NCBI GenBank assembly: GCA_021292165.1
Contig: CM037878.1
Location: 6,140,804-6,204,803, forward strand
Origin: Shinisaurus crocodilurus
Taxonomy: Eukaryota; Chordata; Lepidosauria; Squamata; Shinisauridae
DNA: 64,000 nucleotides
Direction of reading: 5' to 3'
Below the pieces are notes generated by a model. That model was not told the DNA's origin. It did no database searches and saw only the letters and a program-made list of their open reading frames with translations. A program made the translations under genes and the position numbers. Shown here in pieces: positions 9,381 to 20,639 of this stretch (its first letter is position 1; each line of letters begins with the position of its first letter).

Positions 9381-10620
9381 AACCCATTCCCAAAATGTGG
9401 AAAGCCCCAAGAGGGCGACCTCAGCCTCGCTCCCTGGGGAAATGGTTCCATCCCAGCTTTCGGCTTGGCCCGAGGAGGACTTCCTTTAAAATGCTTGTTC
9501 CCCCCACTTCTGTTTATCCATTCAGTGCCGCCGGGTGTGCTAGGTGCTGCACGGACCTGGGAAGTGACGCGAGGGCTTGCTGACTTTTGTAGGACAGGAG
9601 GAATAAAAAGGGGATGGAACTGGAAGGCGAGCGCGCGGAGGGGAGGTGGCCGAGGAGAGCTGGGCTAGGAGAGGCCAAGAAGAGGCTTGCTGGAGAAGGC
9701 ATCTCCCTGGAGGGGGCGGTGGCTTGGCTGGCGATGGAGTAGCCGAAGAGGGTGGCGGGGTGATGAGACACGAGAAGTCGGGCTGATCTCCCCGCCCCCC
9801 AGTTTCTTTTTGGTAACTCCAGCCCCGTTGGCTCCGCTGCCTCGTCTTCCTCGTGACTAATATCCCAGCCCTCCCCAGACGACGTCTCTGGCCTGGGTTT
9901 TGCTGCCGGCCGCTCCCAGCAGCGGGGCGGTGACTGTTGTGTAAGCCGTGATGAGGGGCCCGGGTGAACGGAGGCCTCCCGGATACCTGCTTGAGTCAGG
10001 CGCCCTTCTTCCTTTGGGGGGCCTGGGCTTCCTGGGCCCCTTGGAGCGCATGCATGCACCCGCTCTTTCCACCTGCTCAGCCTTGAAGGCCGAGTCCTGA
10101 CGAATCAGCTGGGCTTGGGGGGGTGGGGGTGGAGAACAGCACTGGGCTGCAGCGGACAGAGCACTGGGCGGCCGATGCAACCCCGGGGGCTTAGGCCAGG
10201 GCATCACGGTGCTCCACCGTCCCCTCGGTTCGCCAGGCCCGCTTCAGAAAAGCGCGTCTCCGTGAGGCCGCCAGGGCTCAGGAGCATCCGACGTCACTGC
10301 GAGGGAAGGGAAGCGAGGCGCGGGTGGGTCTCTCCTGCCAGACAGGCGGACGGCTCCTCCTTGGCCCTGACTCACCCGGCGGCACTTGGCGTGCTGGCTA
10401 ACCAGTTGCCGCCACCGGGGAAATGGAAGGGGGAAATGCGCTTCTCCGAGCGCCTGGGCATGCGTGGGGCACTGAACTCCCTAACCCCACACAGGATTTG
10501 GGTGGTTGGCAACGCGCAGCCATCTGGTGCTGAGCTTTCCTTTTTGGGGCGCAGAGGGGAGGAGGAGGAGATCTCCAGGCTTGCACCACCCCCTTTGCCC
10601 TTTGCGTGCTCAGGAGGCTG
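9380..10620. other. CpG-rich intronic block
   Basis: GC content and CpG frequency rise sharply relative to the flanks. For example 9541-9660 has about eight CpGs and 9901-10010 about nine. Groups such as 'gagcgcgcggagg' and 'ctgccggccgctcc' occur. No transposon is recognised. It resembles an intragenic CpG island 2-3 kb downstream of the P2 exon and could be an alternative promoter or enhancer (inference). The 60-180 codon open frames on both strands follow from high GC and show no p63 or other family. Confidence 0.6.
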
Positions 10621-10710
10621 TTGAACCCGGGACACTGCACGTACAAGCATGAGGATGATCGTCCGGGGCCGCCATTTTCTTAGGGCAGCTTTAGATGGTG
10701 GCTGGCAAGC

Positions 10711-10812
10711 CAAGCCTTCCCCAACCTCCAGATCCGTTGGACTACAACTCCCAGCATCCCCCAGATAGCATTGCTGGCTGGGGGATACTGGGAGTTGTGC
10801 AGAAGATCTGGT
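10711..10812. mobile_element. palindromic MITE (family C)
   Basis: The left arm is 'ccttccccaacctccagatccgttggactacaactcccagcatcccccag' (in pieces) and the right arm 'ctggctgggggatactgggagttgtgcagaagatctgg'. It is diverged and the TSD is not clear. Confidence 0.7.
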
Positions 10813-10982
10813 GTATTCTGGTGCTTTGGGGTAACTCAGCATGGGATGGCTCTTGGTGTGAATGTGTGAATGTGGGGGGGGGGTGTTATGTGTGTTTAAA
10901 AAAAAAAAGAATCCTATTTGCCTGCGGTCAGGGCAAAGAAATCCCTTTCAAACACATAATATTGTAAAGTAACGAGACATTA

Positions 10983-11233
10983 CAGTCATGCCTTGGATTG
11001 AGAGCATAATTCGTTCCGGAAAACGTGCTTGTAATCCAAAACAAGCTTATATCAAAACGAAATCCCCCAAAAAAAATTTGTACAGAGATTTTTAATTTAA
11101 GCCGTACTACAGTACTTGTATTGCAAGACGTCGCTTGTATATCAAGTCAATTTTTTAAAAATAAATATTTAAAAATTTGCTTGTCTTGCAGAACGCTCTC
11201 AAACCAAGTTACTTGCAATCCAAGGTATTAGTG
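10983..11233. mobile_element. Tigger/mariner-like MITE, copy 1
   Basis: The ends are CAGTCATGCCTTGGATT and AATCCAAGGTATTAGTG, flanked by TA on both sides (10981-10982, 11234-11235), as expected for Tc1/mariner/pogo insertion. Long inverted arms ('gcttgtaatccaaaac' against 'gttacttgcaatcc') enclose an AT-rich middle. Copies also lie at 18838, 33958 and 63589. No transposase frame. Confidence 0.9.
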
Positions 11234-11296
11234 TACTATTAGGACATAAAAACATTGCTTATGATAGAATTAAAGGTGGGATATCTACAAATCCTG

Positions 11297-11545
11297 AGAG
11301 CCAGTGTGACGTAGTAGTTAGAGTGGTGAGAGTATTGGACTGGGACTTGGGAGATCCGGGTTCTAGTCCCCGCTCGGCCATGAAGCTCACTGGGTGACTT
11401 TGGGCCAGTCACTGACTCTCAGCCTCACCTACCTCACAGGGTTGTTGTGAGGATAAGATGGAGAGGAGGATTATGTAAGCCGCCTTGGGTTCCTTGTGGG
11501 GGAAAAGGCGGGGTATAAATATAATAAATAAATAAATAAATAACC
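11297..11545 (+). repeat. Sauria-type tRNA SINE, full length
   Basis: It begins 'gagccagtgtgacgtagtagttag' (A-box-like), continues 'ggttctagtccccgctcggcc' (B-box-like) and 'atgaagctcactgggtgac', then 'acctacctcacagggttgttgtgagg' and 'taagccgcc', ending in (aataa)n. The order and tail are typical of the squamate Sauria SINE, whose 3' end is shared with a LINE partner. It is a main reason for assigning the window to a squamate. Confidence 0.9.
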
Positions 11546-11589
11546 CCCATACTTAAAAAGACACAGCTCTGATAAATCTAACCACTACA

Positions 11590-11835
11590 GATTCTCCCAG
11601 ACGCGGTAGCTAAATGGAACCTCTGCTGTCAGAGGCAGTGTACCTGTGGCTACCGGATGCATGCAGTGGGGAGGGCAGGGGGGGGGGGACGGTCGGTTGC
11701 CTTCGTGCCCTGCGTGTTGGCTTTCTCAAGGCATCTGGCCAGCCAGTAAGAATCCCGATGCCAGACCAGCGATGCCTTCTCAGTCTGGTCTGCCGGGGCT
11801 GCCCTTCGAATGCTCTTCCAAAAGCAGGCAACAAC
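11590..11835 (+). mobile_element. CR1 LINE 3' fragment
   Basis: 'ctgctgtcagaggcagtgtacctgtgg', 'ctggccagccagt' and 'ccagaccagcgatgcc' are a diverged form of the CR1 3' end at 16680-16830. A G9 run interrupts it. Confidence 0.55.
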
Positions 11836-11839
11836 AACA

Positions 11840-13385
11840 CACACTTGCATTTGGCTGCGAGTCACGCAAGGTCCACTTGCATGTGTGAACCAGCCCTTAA
11901 TCTGGTCACAGTGAGAAGTTACTTTTCAAGGCAGCTGACCTTGCCCGCCCCCTTTCCTGTAGCTCCGGGCGCCCTGGCTTAGGTATATTTTCGGTCTGAT
12001 CCTTCCGCGATCCTTTGCACGATCAAGGGGATATCTGCAGACCCCTGGCCCTGCTGGTACTTGGCCGCCCCGCCCCGCCCCGCTCGTCTAGATGTCTCTT
12101 GAGTTTTGGTGTGTTTATTTTTAAAAAGTGACTCTCAGATAACATTCTCCACCCTGCATCTCTCTCCTTTCCCCCGCCCCACTGCCCTCTGGGCTCACCC
12201 CACCCGGCCCCCCTTGTTCTCTGGCCCTCTTCCAAAGGGGAAGGTAGTCCCGTCTTCAAAGGAAGGGACTTAACCATTCATTCAGTGGAATGAGCTGCAC
12301 CACCGTGAAGGTGTTGACAAGGAAATTGGTGTGACTACACAAACACTGATGCTGCCTCCTTCTCTTCCTCCTCCCCTGTTGCAGTCGACAAGGGAAGCTG
12401 AGTGTTTGTGATCTGGGAGCGATTCAGTTTGGCTTTAACCTGGGTACCATTTTGCTCTTACGGGCTGCCATTACATTAACCACCCACTGTTGTCATTTCT
12501 GCTCTAAAATCTCTCCCGGTCGCGGTGGCTGTTCCCAGTTTACTGACTCGGGGTGGGGGCTGAATCAGTGGCAGAAGAGGTCGGCCACTGTGTCAGCGCC
12601 GGAGCATGATTCGAACTCTGCTCTGCCCTGCCTTTGCCCCATCTGGTCTCTGCATGCTTCTCAAGTTCTGTCTTCCGAAGGTGAAAAAAATGGTAAAAAA
12701 ATCATTTCTAGTCTTAAAGTGAGGTTGCTGTGTAAACCTTCCTACAATTAATGCTGCACCTTTTGGACCACACTCCACATTTTTGTAAACCATATACGGC
12801 ACGGGTGCTGATTCTCGCAGTCTGCTCAGAGTGGCGGGGGGGGGGGAGCAATTTTGCCAGTCTGTACTATCGGCCATGGCTGTGCCATGTGCTGAGATGG
12901 TCACGGGGGGGGGGGGGCGGCGCTCTCGCCGACTGCAGACCTCTGCGTAGCCGTGCCGTGGATCAGTTTTTTGCACACCGCTCCATGCCAGGGGTGGATC
13001 TGTGCCATGTTCTGCACACGGCATCAATTACACAACAGGATCAGCTCCTGGCAGTGCTGCCAAAACTCGGGATGGATTAACCCCAAACTGAGGGAGGTGC
13101 TGTGCTTCCACCCTCTCAAGACACTTCTGTAGCCTCATCCAAGTTTTCCTTTTGCTTCACTTGAAATTATCCCTTTTTTTTTTGTCTGTCTGGCAAGTCT
13201 GTCGAAATCCACTTCTGACCCACCTTTTAGCTTTACTCAAAATGGCTGCTGCTAGTTGCTGTGAGAACGGCCTGTGTTTACCCGGCGTTCCCTGCCCTTC
13301 TGTCTTGCCTGTCTTCCAAATTCCCTTGCATCTCCCCCTTGTGCCCCTCCACCCCCAACTTTTGAAGTTAACCTGCAGCCTCTGA
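11840..13385. other. unique intronic sequence
   Basis: No gene or clear transposon. It contains G-rich homopolymers (12836-12846, 12905-12916) and a C/G-rich stretch at 12060-12240. Confidence 0.4.
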
Positions 13386-13392
13386 CAGGGGC

Positions 13393-13595
13393 AGAGGACT
13401 CGGGAGACCCGGGTTCTAGTCCCCGCTCGGCCATGAAGCTCACTGGGTGACTTTGGGCCAGGCACTGACTCTCAGCCTAACCTACCTCACAGGGTTGTTG
13501 TGAGGGTAAAGTGGAGAGGAGGAGGAGGAGGATTATGTAAGCCGCCTTGCAGGAAAAAAGGTGGGATAGAAATGTAATAAATAAATAAAATAAAT
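13393..13595 (+). repeat. Sauria-type SINE, 5' truncated
   Basis: It starts at 'agaggactcgggagacccgggttctag' (B-box region) and runs through the body to an (aataa)n tail. A (GGA)n expansion sits at 13511-13531. Confidence 0.88.
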
Positions 13596-13599
13596 CTCT

Positions 13600-14790
13600 C
13601 TCTATATATATTTAAAAACACCCTTTTTGCTGTTGTTTTGAGTCCCTGCTACTCCTATTCTTCTGGTTGCTAAAGGGTTTCTGAGAAGTCTTTGCAACTT
13701 GTTATGACTCCCTGTGTTTGTGTACACAGATATTAATGTTCCTTTGAGCAACAAGAAGTGATAGACGGCAGCTCTCCAGAAGGGGATTACAGAGCTGTCT
13801 TTCGGAAAGGGCCCAAGTTCTTCATGGGAACCTGATTAAACAATGGGCGAAGGCCAGGCTTGGGTTACTTCCGGACAGAGGGTGGGTGGCTGTTTGTGCG
13901 GCTTTTTTATTATTATTATTATTATTATTGAGTCATGGGTGCGGGTTCGGCAAGCCACAGGGCCTACGGAGACTCTGTCTTAGTCCAAACTGCAAGTCAG
14001 GATTGAGCAGGATCTTAGGGTAGACGGCACAGTGCAAGAGGGCTGTGTGGATTTCAAGGGAAGCCACAATATTTTTTGATTAGCCTAAGGAATTCTCTCT
14101 CCCTTTTGCACCTCCCTGGGTACGTTTCTCTTCCTCTTAAGGCTGTAGCAGCAGCCGCATACACAAGGATTCACCGCTGGATCTTTTGCGGTGTTTTTTG
14201 AGGTGCTCCCCTCAAAGCTACGCTCTGACATCCTGGGACCTATGTCTTGCATCGGATGGTGCTTCACTCCCACCACCACCACCACCAAAAAGAATTTGGT
14301 GCCTCCAGGCTTGCCCTGTTGCCACTTCTGGATCCTCATCCTGAACTATGTTTGAGACCATGAGGTGGTGGGGAGCTCCCTCCCACGCCCCCTTCCCCTT
14401 AGCCGTGGTGAAGTGCTTTGCCCATAACCAGGATGATGCTAACTATGGTTAGCGTTGACGGTTCCACCCTCAAAACCCACGCATGGATCCTTTCACAGTG
14501 TCCAAGGGACTCGGGAAATGTTTCCTCTGCTCCACAGCGAGCATGAAAGAGGCCAGTGTTTCAGAGCTTGGCACGTAGGAAAGTGGCAAACAGGTATGGA
14601 AAGTGTTAATTGTGATGGTGCAGGGACACGCATTTAAGAGTAGTGGCTGCAAACGGACCCTTCCTAATTCTCATGTATACCTAAACAGGGTTGAAAAGTT
14701 CTGGGAACCTCCACCAGAAGGTGGAAAGGCAGGAAAGGAAACATGAAGTGACGGGCTCGTCTGTTTTGCATGTGCACCTATATTTTGCAA
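13600..14790. other. unique intronic sequence
   Basis: No gene recognised. An (ATT)n run is at 13907-13930 and a (CCA)n at 14270-14286. Confidence 0.4.
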
Positions 14791-14792
14791 GA

Positions 14793-15048
14793 GAGAGCCA
14801 GTGTGGTGTAGTGGTTACACTGTTGGATTGGGACCCGGGAAACCCGGGTCCTTGTCCCCGCCGCTTGGCCATGAAGCTCACTGGGTGACTCTGGGCCAGT
14901 CACTGACTCTCGGCCTAACCTACCTCACAGGGTTGTTGTGAAGGGGGGAAATGGAGAGGAAGAGGATCATGTAAGCCGCCCCTAGATTCTTTGCAAGAGG
15001 AAAAAAAGGTGGGATATAAGCGTATTAATAAATAAACAAAATAAATAA
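14793..15048 (+). repeat. Sauria-type SINE, full length
   Basis: It begins 'gagagccagtgtggtgtagtggttac', with 'aacccgggtccttgtccccgc' at the B-box, and ends 'gtgggatataagcgtattaataaat'. It is orientated with TP63, as are the other three copies in this window. Confidence 0.9.
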
Positions 15049-15049
15049 A

Positions 15050-16170
15050 GTTGGCATCACCTCCTGTCAGTCAGCAATGCCTCTGTAGTCTGTAGCTTCT
15101 TTCAGTGCAAATGTATATCCTCACAGACTCCTGTTCAGTTTAAATACAATACTTGGTGCTTAAACTGCTGGTCTAGGCAAGAGAATGTGAGAATATAAGC
15201 AACTGCCTCAGGTCCTCGGCACGCAAGACAAATCTCTCCTCTGCAAGGTTGGCGTGTTAAGAGGAGTTGTGGGGATCAGGGCATTTGCTTTGTGTCATAT
15301 CGGAAGGCGAATGTGGCAGCTAGTTGGTGGGATATACTGGCCGTTACACTAAACCAGGCCAGTTGCGGGTCTGGTCCAGCTCGGTGCACACACCAGTTTG
15401 TTACCTGCTCTCAAGGGATTCGGGCAGAAGCTTTTGTTTGCCCGATATCCCCCAGCTGGAGATGGTGAGGGTTGAATCTGAGGCCAGCTATGTGCAAAGC
15501 ATCTGCTTGCTTACCCGTGGGCCATGCGATCCACCCTCCCGAAGAGCAATAGATATCTGGAGCTTCATCTCCTTGTTGCCCTCCTGAGATAAGCCTGTAA
15601 AGGCATCCCCCGGAGTCGACCATGATGCACCAGGCTTGTCCGAGGCTCTGGTCTTCCTGTCCCGATGCCCTGTGGCCATGTTTTACCTGTGGTTACAACA
15701 TCTGTTCACCTTCCCTCTGAGGGGTGACTCAGGCACACATCCTGTCAGGCCTGAGTAATAATGTCCTTTGCCCATTGCAATAAAATGCAAGATGGTTAAC
15801 AGATAATCATTAAAGTTAACAAGAGCTGGAGTCCAAGGAATGGAGCAGGTCTTGGCATCAGCTGCTCCCCCGCCCCAAGTTGCCTTCAGTTCTGATCTAC
15901 TGATAAGTCTTTTCATTCTACAAAAAAAAGTGTTCTCTGTCATCCAAATGTTCTGGTCAGACATTTCCACCCACTTCTCAGCAGTCAAAACTTGGAGGGA
16001 TTGTGGCCTCTTTGCCTGGGTTGACTTGGGCAGAAGGTTGATTCATTTTTTACACACAGCAAAAGTGTTATTTTTATGAATGGCCAAGTGCCTCGCATTA
16101 CACTCAAATCAGACCTTTCTTCTAAAAGCTCTGAATTGAAAATAAAACTGCCAAGATCACCCTGCCCTGA
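15050..16170. other. mostly unique intronic sequence
   Basis: No gene is seen. The segment 15330-15620 contains SINE-like words ('aggccagttgcgggtctgg') but is too diverged to delimit. Confidence 0.35.
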
Positions 16171-16174
16171 TACA

Positions 16175-17565
16175 AATCTATGGTGCGACCGCACTTAGAA
16201 TACCGTGTACAGTTCTGGTCACCGCACCTGAAAAAGGACATTGTAGAGTTGGAAAAAGGGCAGAAAAGGGCAACCAAAATGACCAAGGGGCTGGAGCAAC
16301 TCCTCTATGAGGAAAGGTTACAGCAGCTGGGATTGTTTAGCTTAGAAAAAGGGTGAGTAGTAAGGGGAGACATGCTAGAGGTGTACAAAATTATCCATGA
16401 TGTGAAGAAAATGGACAGGGTAAAAAAGGTCTCCCTCTCTCATCATACTAGAACCCAGTGGGGTCATCCCATGAAGCTGATTGGTGGGAGATTCAGGATA
16501 GATCAAAGGAAGGACTTCTTCCCACAGTGCAGAGTTAACCTGTGGAATCCACTTCCACAGGACGTAGTGATGGCCACCAATCTGGATGGCTTTAAAAAGG
16601 GATTGGGCAGATTCATGGAGGAGAAGGCTATCAATGGCGACTAGTCCGGATGGCTCTATGCCTCCTGCAGTATCAGAGGCAGTATACCTATGTATGCCAG
16701 TTGCTGGGGAACATGGGCGGGAGGGCGCTGCTGCACTCCTGTCCTGCTTGTGGGCTTCCCGTGGGCAACTGGCTGGCCGCTGTGTGAACAAAATGCTCTG
16801 GACTAGATGGACCCTGGGTCTGACCCAGCAGGGCTCTTCTCAGGGATGTTGAAGAGTCCTTGGTCTCGAGTCACGAGTCGAGTCACGAGTCTTTGGACCC
16901 GAGTCTCGAGTCCGAGTCCGAGTCCTTGGTCCAAAATGGTGACTCATGAGTCCCAAGTCCTGAGTCACTCCCAAAACTGACTCCACGAGTCCCTATTAAA
17001 ATCAATGGGGTTTCCCCCCAACAAAATAAGGCTACTTCAGATGTGTGGCTTAAATAAATTCTAGGCACAAGTGTGCCTTTTTATTTCAAAACTCTGCAAC
17101 TGATTTTGGCAAGAACAGACCAGGCAGACAAACCCAAAATAACCAGGCAGGCAGAGGAGGCAGGGAACCCCAAAGCAGGCAGGCAGAGGCAGCCAAACCC
17201 AAAATGTCTGACCCTAACCCAAACCCCCCACAACAACACATCAATCAAAATAAATCTCAACACATCGTTGGGGCTGCGCTCCTGGTAGCTGTCCATAGTG
17301 GCCGAGCAGCGGCGCGCCTCGCTTCCATGCGCTCTTCACCGGTGATCGTGCTCCTTCTGGCACAGCCAGAAGACTCGTCAACAGCCCAGGGATGTTGACG
17401 AGTCCTTGGTCTCGAGTCCCGAGTCGAGTCTCGAGTCCCATTAAAAATATTGGAACTCGAGTCCGAGTCGAGTCAGAGGGGGGACTCAGTCCGACTCACG
17501 AGTCGAGTCCTCGAGTCCGAGTCCCCATCCCTGGCTCTTCTGACGTTCTTATGTTCTCTACCCCT
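16175..17565 (+). mobile_element. CR1 LINE 3' end with reverse transcriptase C-terminus, split by a hAT
   Basis: The plus strand from 16183 reads [24 protein letters not shown] sequence, then a damaged helix-rich tail ending 'GRFMEEKAINGD' and a stop at 16642. This is the C-terminal end of CR1 ORF2, downstream of the catalytic reverse transcriptase motifs. At least one in-frame stop (near 16353) interrupts it. The 3' untranslated part (16680-16840) resumes at 17534-17565 ('gctcttctgacgttcttatgttct') after a 693-bp hAT insertion. The 5' part is missing, as usual for CR1. Confidence 0.9.
16841..17533 (+). mobile_element. non-autonomous hAT, GACTCG family, complete copy (693 bp)
   Basis: The ends are CAGGGATGTTG and CCCCATCCCTG, and the exact TSD GCTCTTCT lies at 16833-16840 and 17534-17541. 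It inserted into the CR1 3' end, so the empty site can be reconstructed exactly. Order: GACTCG-unit block, 'ccattttgg' region, 'attaaaatcaatggggtttcc', an A-rich and CAGGCAGGCAGAGG middle, a 'gccgagcagcggcg' spacer, an internal copy of the terminal motif (CAGGGATGTTGACGAGTCC, 17390), and a second GACTCG block. AP-1 sites at 16940-16946 and 16961-16967. No transposase. Confidence 0.95.
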
Positions 17566-17906
17566 CCCACTTTCTGCCTCCTTTCTGCTTCTTGCACAAC
17601 TAGTGGATGATCTCTTCAGCTCTGTTCAGACGGACATCTCTACGGGTGCCGCTCACGTCTGGGCTCCGTTCACAGGTTCGGACAAGCCTAGAGAAGGCGG
17701 GGCCAGGGGACATGATCGTGCCCCCCCCCTTAGACACGTTCATTTCAGCTTTAATGAGCATGTAGACAGGCAGTTTGCGGATTGCAACAGCTAAAGTTGT
17801 TTTCCCCCTTCTGAGGTTGTTTGGTTTCTTGTTTGCTTGTTTGCAGGGTCATGTCGGAAAATTTCCGGTTGAGTTGTTTCCTCCAAGTACTTGCTTAAAA
17901 CCAGGG

Positions 17907-17943
<37 letters not shown>

Positions 17944-18200
17944 TGTCTGTCTGTCTGCCATGATTCTTCCAGAGCTCAGGAAAGGTACAGAAAATGGTAG
18001 TGGGCATAGGACTGAGCCTCCTGAGAATTTGGAGTTTCATTTTTTGAAAAAAAAAGATCAAGTTGCTAGTCCTCATGGCTGAGAAGATATGCATGACAGT
18101 TGTTTGTGAATGAGTGGACTAGCTTGCTGAGACTTCTGCTGCATGGAGGCGGAGCTTTTGTCCCCTCCCCCAGGACTAGCAAAACATTTTTTTTGGCTTT
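17566..18200. other. unique sequence with (GT)n
   Basis: No gene seen. A (GT)n(CTGT)n microsatellite occupies 17909-17957. Confidence 0.4.
17909..17957 (+). repeat. (GT)n(CTGT)n microsatellite
   Basis: About 17 GT units followed by four CTGT units. Confidence 0.95.
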
Positions 18201-18219
18201 CTATTGGCGTAACTGGCAG

Positions 18220-18273
18220 TGTTCTCCAACCTTGGGTCCCCAGATGTTTTTGGCCTACAACTCCCAGCATGCT
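18220..18273. mobile_element. half copy of palindromic MITE family A
   Basis: Only the left arm is present, from CAGTGTTCTCCAACC to 'ctcccagcatg', ending exactly near the hairpin centre. Half copies also occur at 43646 and in the tandem array at 29782. Loss of one arm is a common fate of long palindromes. Confidence 0.85.
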
Positions 18274-18279
18274 TAGGTT

Positions 18280-18835
18280 TTCCCATCTGTAAAATGGTAA
18301 TAATAGTGCCCTACCTCACAAAGCTGTTGTGAAGATGAGACAGCTTATTTTTCTTCCTTGGTGCTTAACTGCAAGTTGTTTTCAGGTGGGAAGGGTTGTA
18401 ATTAATGTTGTGGTTTTGGCTGTGTGCTTGCTCCTTTCAAGTTGCAAACATAAAGTGCTATTTCTCTAGCGTCCTGAGTGGCTTTTAGGAAAGTGTAGCT
18501 GCCCCAAGGCTCTGCGGATGAGTGGAATAAAACCTTAATGAAACCTAGCCTATTAACCGTATCTCCTGAGCATGACCCAACCAACTTCTGGCTGAGTCAA
18601 CACTGAAATCGACAAGAGTGAAATTATTTGTGATTCAAGTCCAATTCTGTTGCTTTTCCAGTGGGACTGCACAAAAATATTTGGGAGGGCTAACTAGACA
18701 CATCCCTTTTGAGAAAAAAGAGTTTGCAGCTATGTAGTGAGAGCTGATTTACACTTCAGTGCAAAATGTACTCATGTGTAAATTGGGAAAATATACACGC
18801 TGGGGCGAGATCATTTGGGACTGGTACATTTTGTG
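18280..18835. other. mostly unique intronic sequence
   Basis: A MIR/SINE-like 3' scrap ('cccatctgtaaaatggtaataatag...cctcacaaagctgttgtgaagatg') lies at 18280-18340. Nothing else is recognised. Confidence 0.4.
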
Positions 18836-18837
18836 TA

Positions 18838-19099
18838 CAGCAATACCTTGGATTGCAAGTAACTTGGTCTGAGAGCGTTTTGCAAGACAAGCAAATTTTT
18901 TAAAAATAAATTTTGACTTGATAAACAAGCGACGTCTTGCAATACAAGTCGTAGGGATGTAACCGCTCGCCTCGAGCGGGCGTAGCGGGCTGAAATCGGC
19001 CCCGCTCACGCCCGCCAGAGACTCGCTTTGATATAAGAGTGTTTTGGATTACAAGCACGGTTCCGGAACGAATTATGCTTGCAATCCAAGGTATTACTG
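18838..19099. mobile_element. Tigger/mariner-like MITE, copy 2, carrying a GC-rich relic
   Basis: The ends are CAGCAATACCTTGGATTGC and GCAATCCAAGGTATTACTG, flanked by TA (18836-18837, 19100-19101). The middle of the family ('actgtagtacagctt...') is replaced at about 18953-19014 by TAGGGATGTAACC followed by GC-rich sequence shared with the element at 45428. Confidence 0.88.
18953..19014. mobile_element. relic of GC-rich TAGNG hAT-like element
   Basis: TAGGGATGTAACC is followed by 'gagcgggcgtagcgggctg' and 'gaaatcggccccgctcacgcc'. The block corresponds to 45440-45490. No TSD and no right end are visible, so it is a truncated or rearranged copy. Confidence 0.6.
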
Positions 19100-19104
19100 T
19101 ATTT

Positions 19105-20180
19105 GTGGGGGAAACGGGCCATAGAAATGTGTAAGTAGCATCTTGATAAACAAATAATAATAATTGATAGCCGAGCAGGCTCCCAGCTCCATGTTCATTG
19201 CAGGGAAACATAGGAATTTACATGCATCATGCATGCTCTAAAACTGGGGACCTTCTTGCACTCGAGTTTTACAAGTGAAGACTGAATCCTCTCTAAGAAT
19301 TTCCTTATCACGCACTCATGTGATTAAAAAAAATAATAATAATCCAACAATCATTGTGCTATGCTGGGTAACTGTTCATCTTCCGTTTTGTACTGATCTG
19401 CTGTCATAGCCTGGTTGTGTTTTGAATGTTTTCTGCCAAACTAAAAAGGAATGAAGGGGCCTCCTCCTCCCTGCTCGCACACACATGCACATCCATTCTG
19501 GTTATAATTATTTGTCCTGTATCCTTTTCATAGTTCCCCAGTGGGGGAATGATGTGTGTGTTCTGTTCTTTAACCGTCCTGACCTTAAACAAGTTGTACC
19601 TTTTTTTTATTGTGAACCTAAAGCAGGTGGTAGAAAACTGAAAAATGGCAAGCATTCAGCCCTGGGGCACTGTTTACTTAAATGGAGCTTGGCTGCTGAC
19701 AGCCTGGGTCTCCTGGAAAGAAAAGGCTCAATCTGTCTTACCTTGCAGAACACAGCTTGAGTTAAAAGTGGGTAATTCACATCCCAGACAGTGTCGGGTT
19801 AAGCATTAGATCACTTTGGAAAATCTGTCTGGAGCTTTTGAGAGAAGCCTGCATAATTTTAGGTCCTGGCTATGTTGTTTTATTTTGTGCCCATTAAAAA
19901 AAAAAAAAGTGTTTAGCTTACTCTAGCCCTCGGCTTAGATTGGATAAGAACAGTTTAGATATTTTATAGATTCCTGTTGCGAGGGGCTTACAATGAAAGC
20001 AGTGAGGAGGTGCATTTAATGACACTTCTAATTTTCTCTGTCCCCATCTCAAGGTGGACACTGAGCATTGGAAATGGCAAGCAATAAAGCATTGGAATTT
20101 TAAGAAAATAAAAAATGGGGGAATCAAGCTGTGAAGTATAATAGTTCCATAAGCCTTGTCGTTTCAGACAGAGACATTTT
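19105..20180. other. unique intronic sequence
   Basis: No gene or clear element. It is AT-rich with poly-A/T runs. Confidence 0.4.
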
Positions 20181-20194
20181 AAATGTGTTTGCAA

Positions 20195-20505
20195 AGTCTT
20201 AACAGGCCAATCCTGTGCATGTTGACTCAGAAGTCTCTCACTGAGCTTAATGCGGCTCACTTACTCCAGTGTAAACATGCATTCACTGGCAGGCAGCTCA
20301 ATCCACCATCTTCACGGAGTCCGTGTCCTCCTTCTCCGCTCGTGGTTCTCTCTGGTCTAGTTCTCATCTTTTAAAAATTCCATCTCCAGCACCTCCCCTC
20401 CGTACACTAATCTCTGAATTTGAGTAGCAATGTAACCCTGTGCATGTTTACTTAGAAGTCAGTCCCACTGAGTTCAGTGGGGCTTACTCCCAAGTAAGTG
20501 TGCAG
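20195..20505. repeat. two short squamate-type repeats ('caatcctgtgcatgtt')
   Basis: Two related units lie at 20200-20275 and 20425-20505: 'gtgcatgtttacttagaagtcagtcccactgagttcagtgggg' (in pieces) and 'cttactcccaagtaagtgtgca'. The unit is partly palindromic. A weaker copy is near 4000-4090. Confidence 0.55.
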
Positions 20506-20639
20506 AGGGTAGAGTCAATTGGCCAGTCAAATATTCTGCGAAGCCGCATGAAGCCTGAAGAATTGGTTTGCTGCTGCCTGCTTGGCACATCTGCCTTTAT
20601 TTTTTTTTTTAATAGTTGCTGTTACTTTGTTTTATGTTT

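Noticed and set aside
9514..10842. Long open frames on both strands in the CpG-rich block
   Set aside because: High GC lowers stop frequency. The frames overlap on both strands and the proteins are low-complexity without family resemblance.
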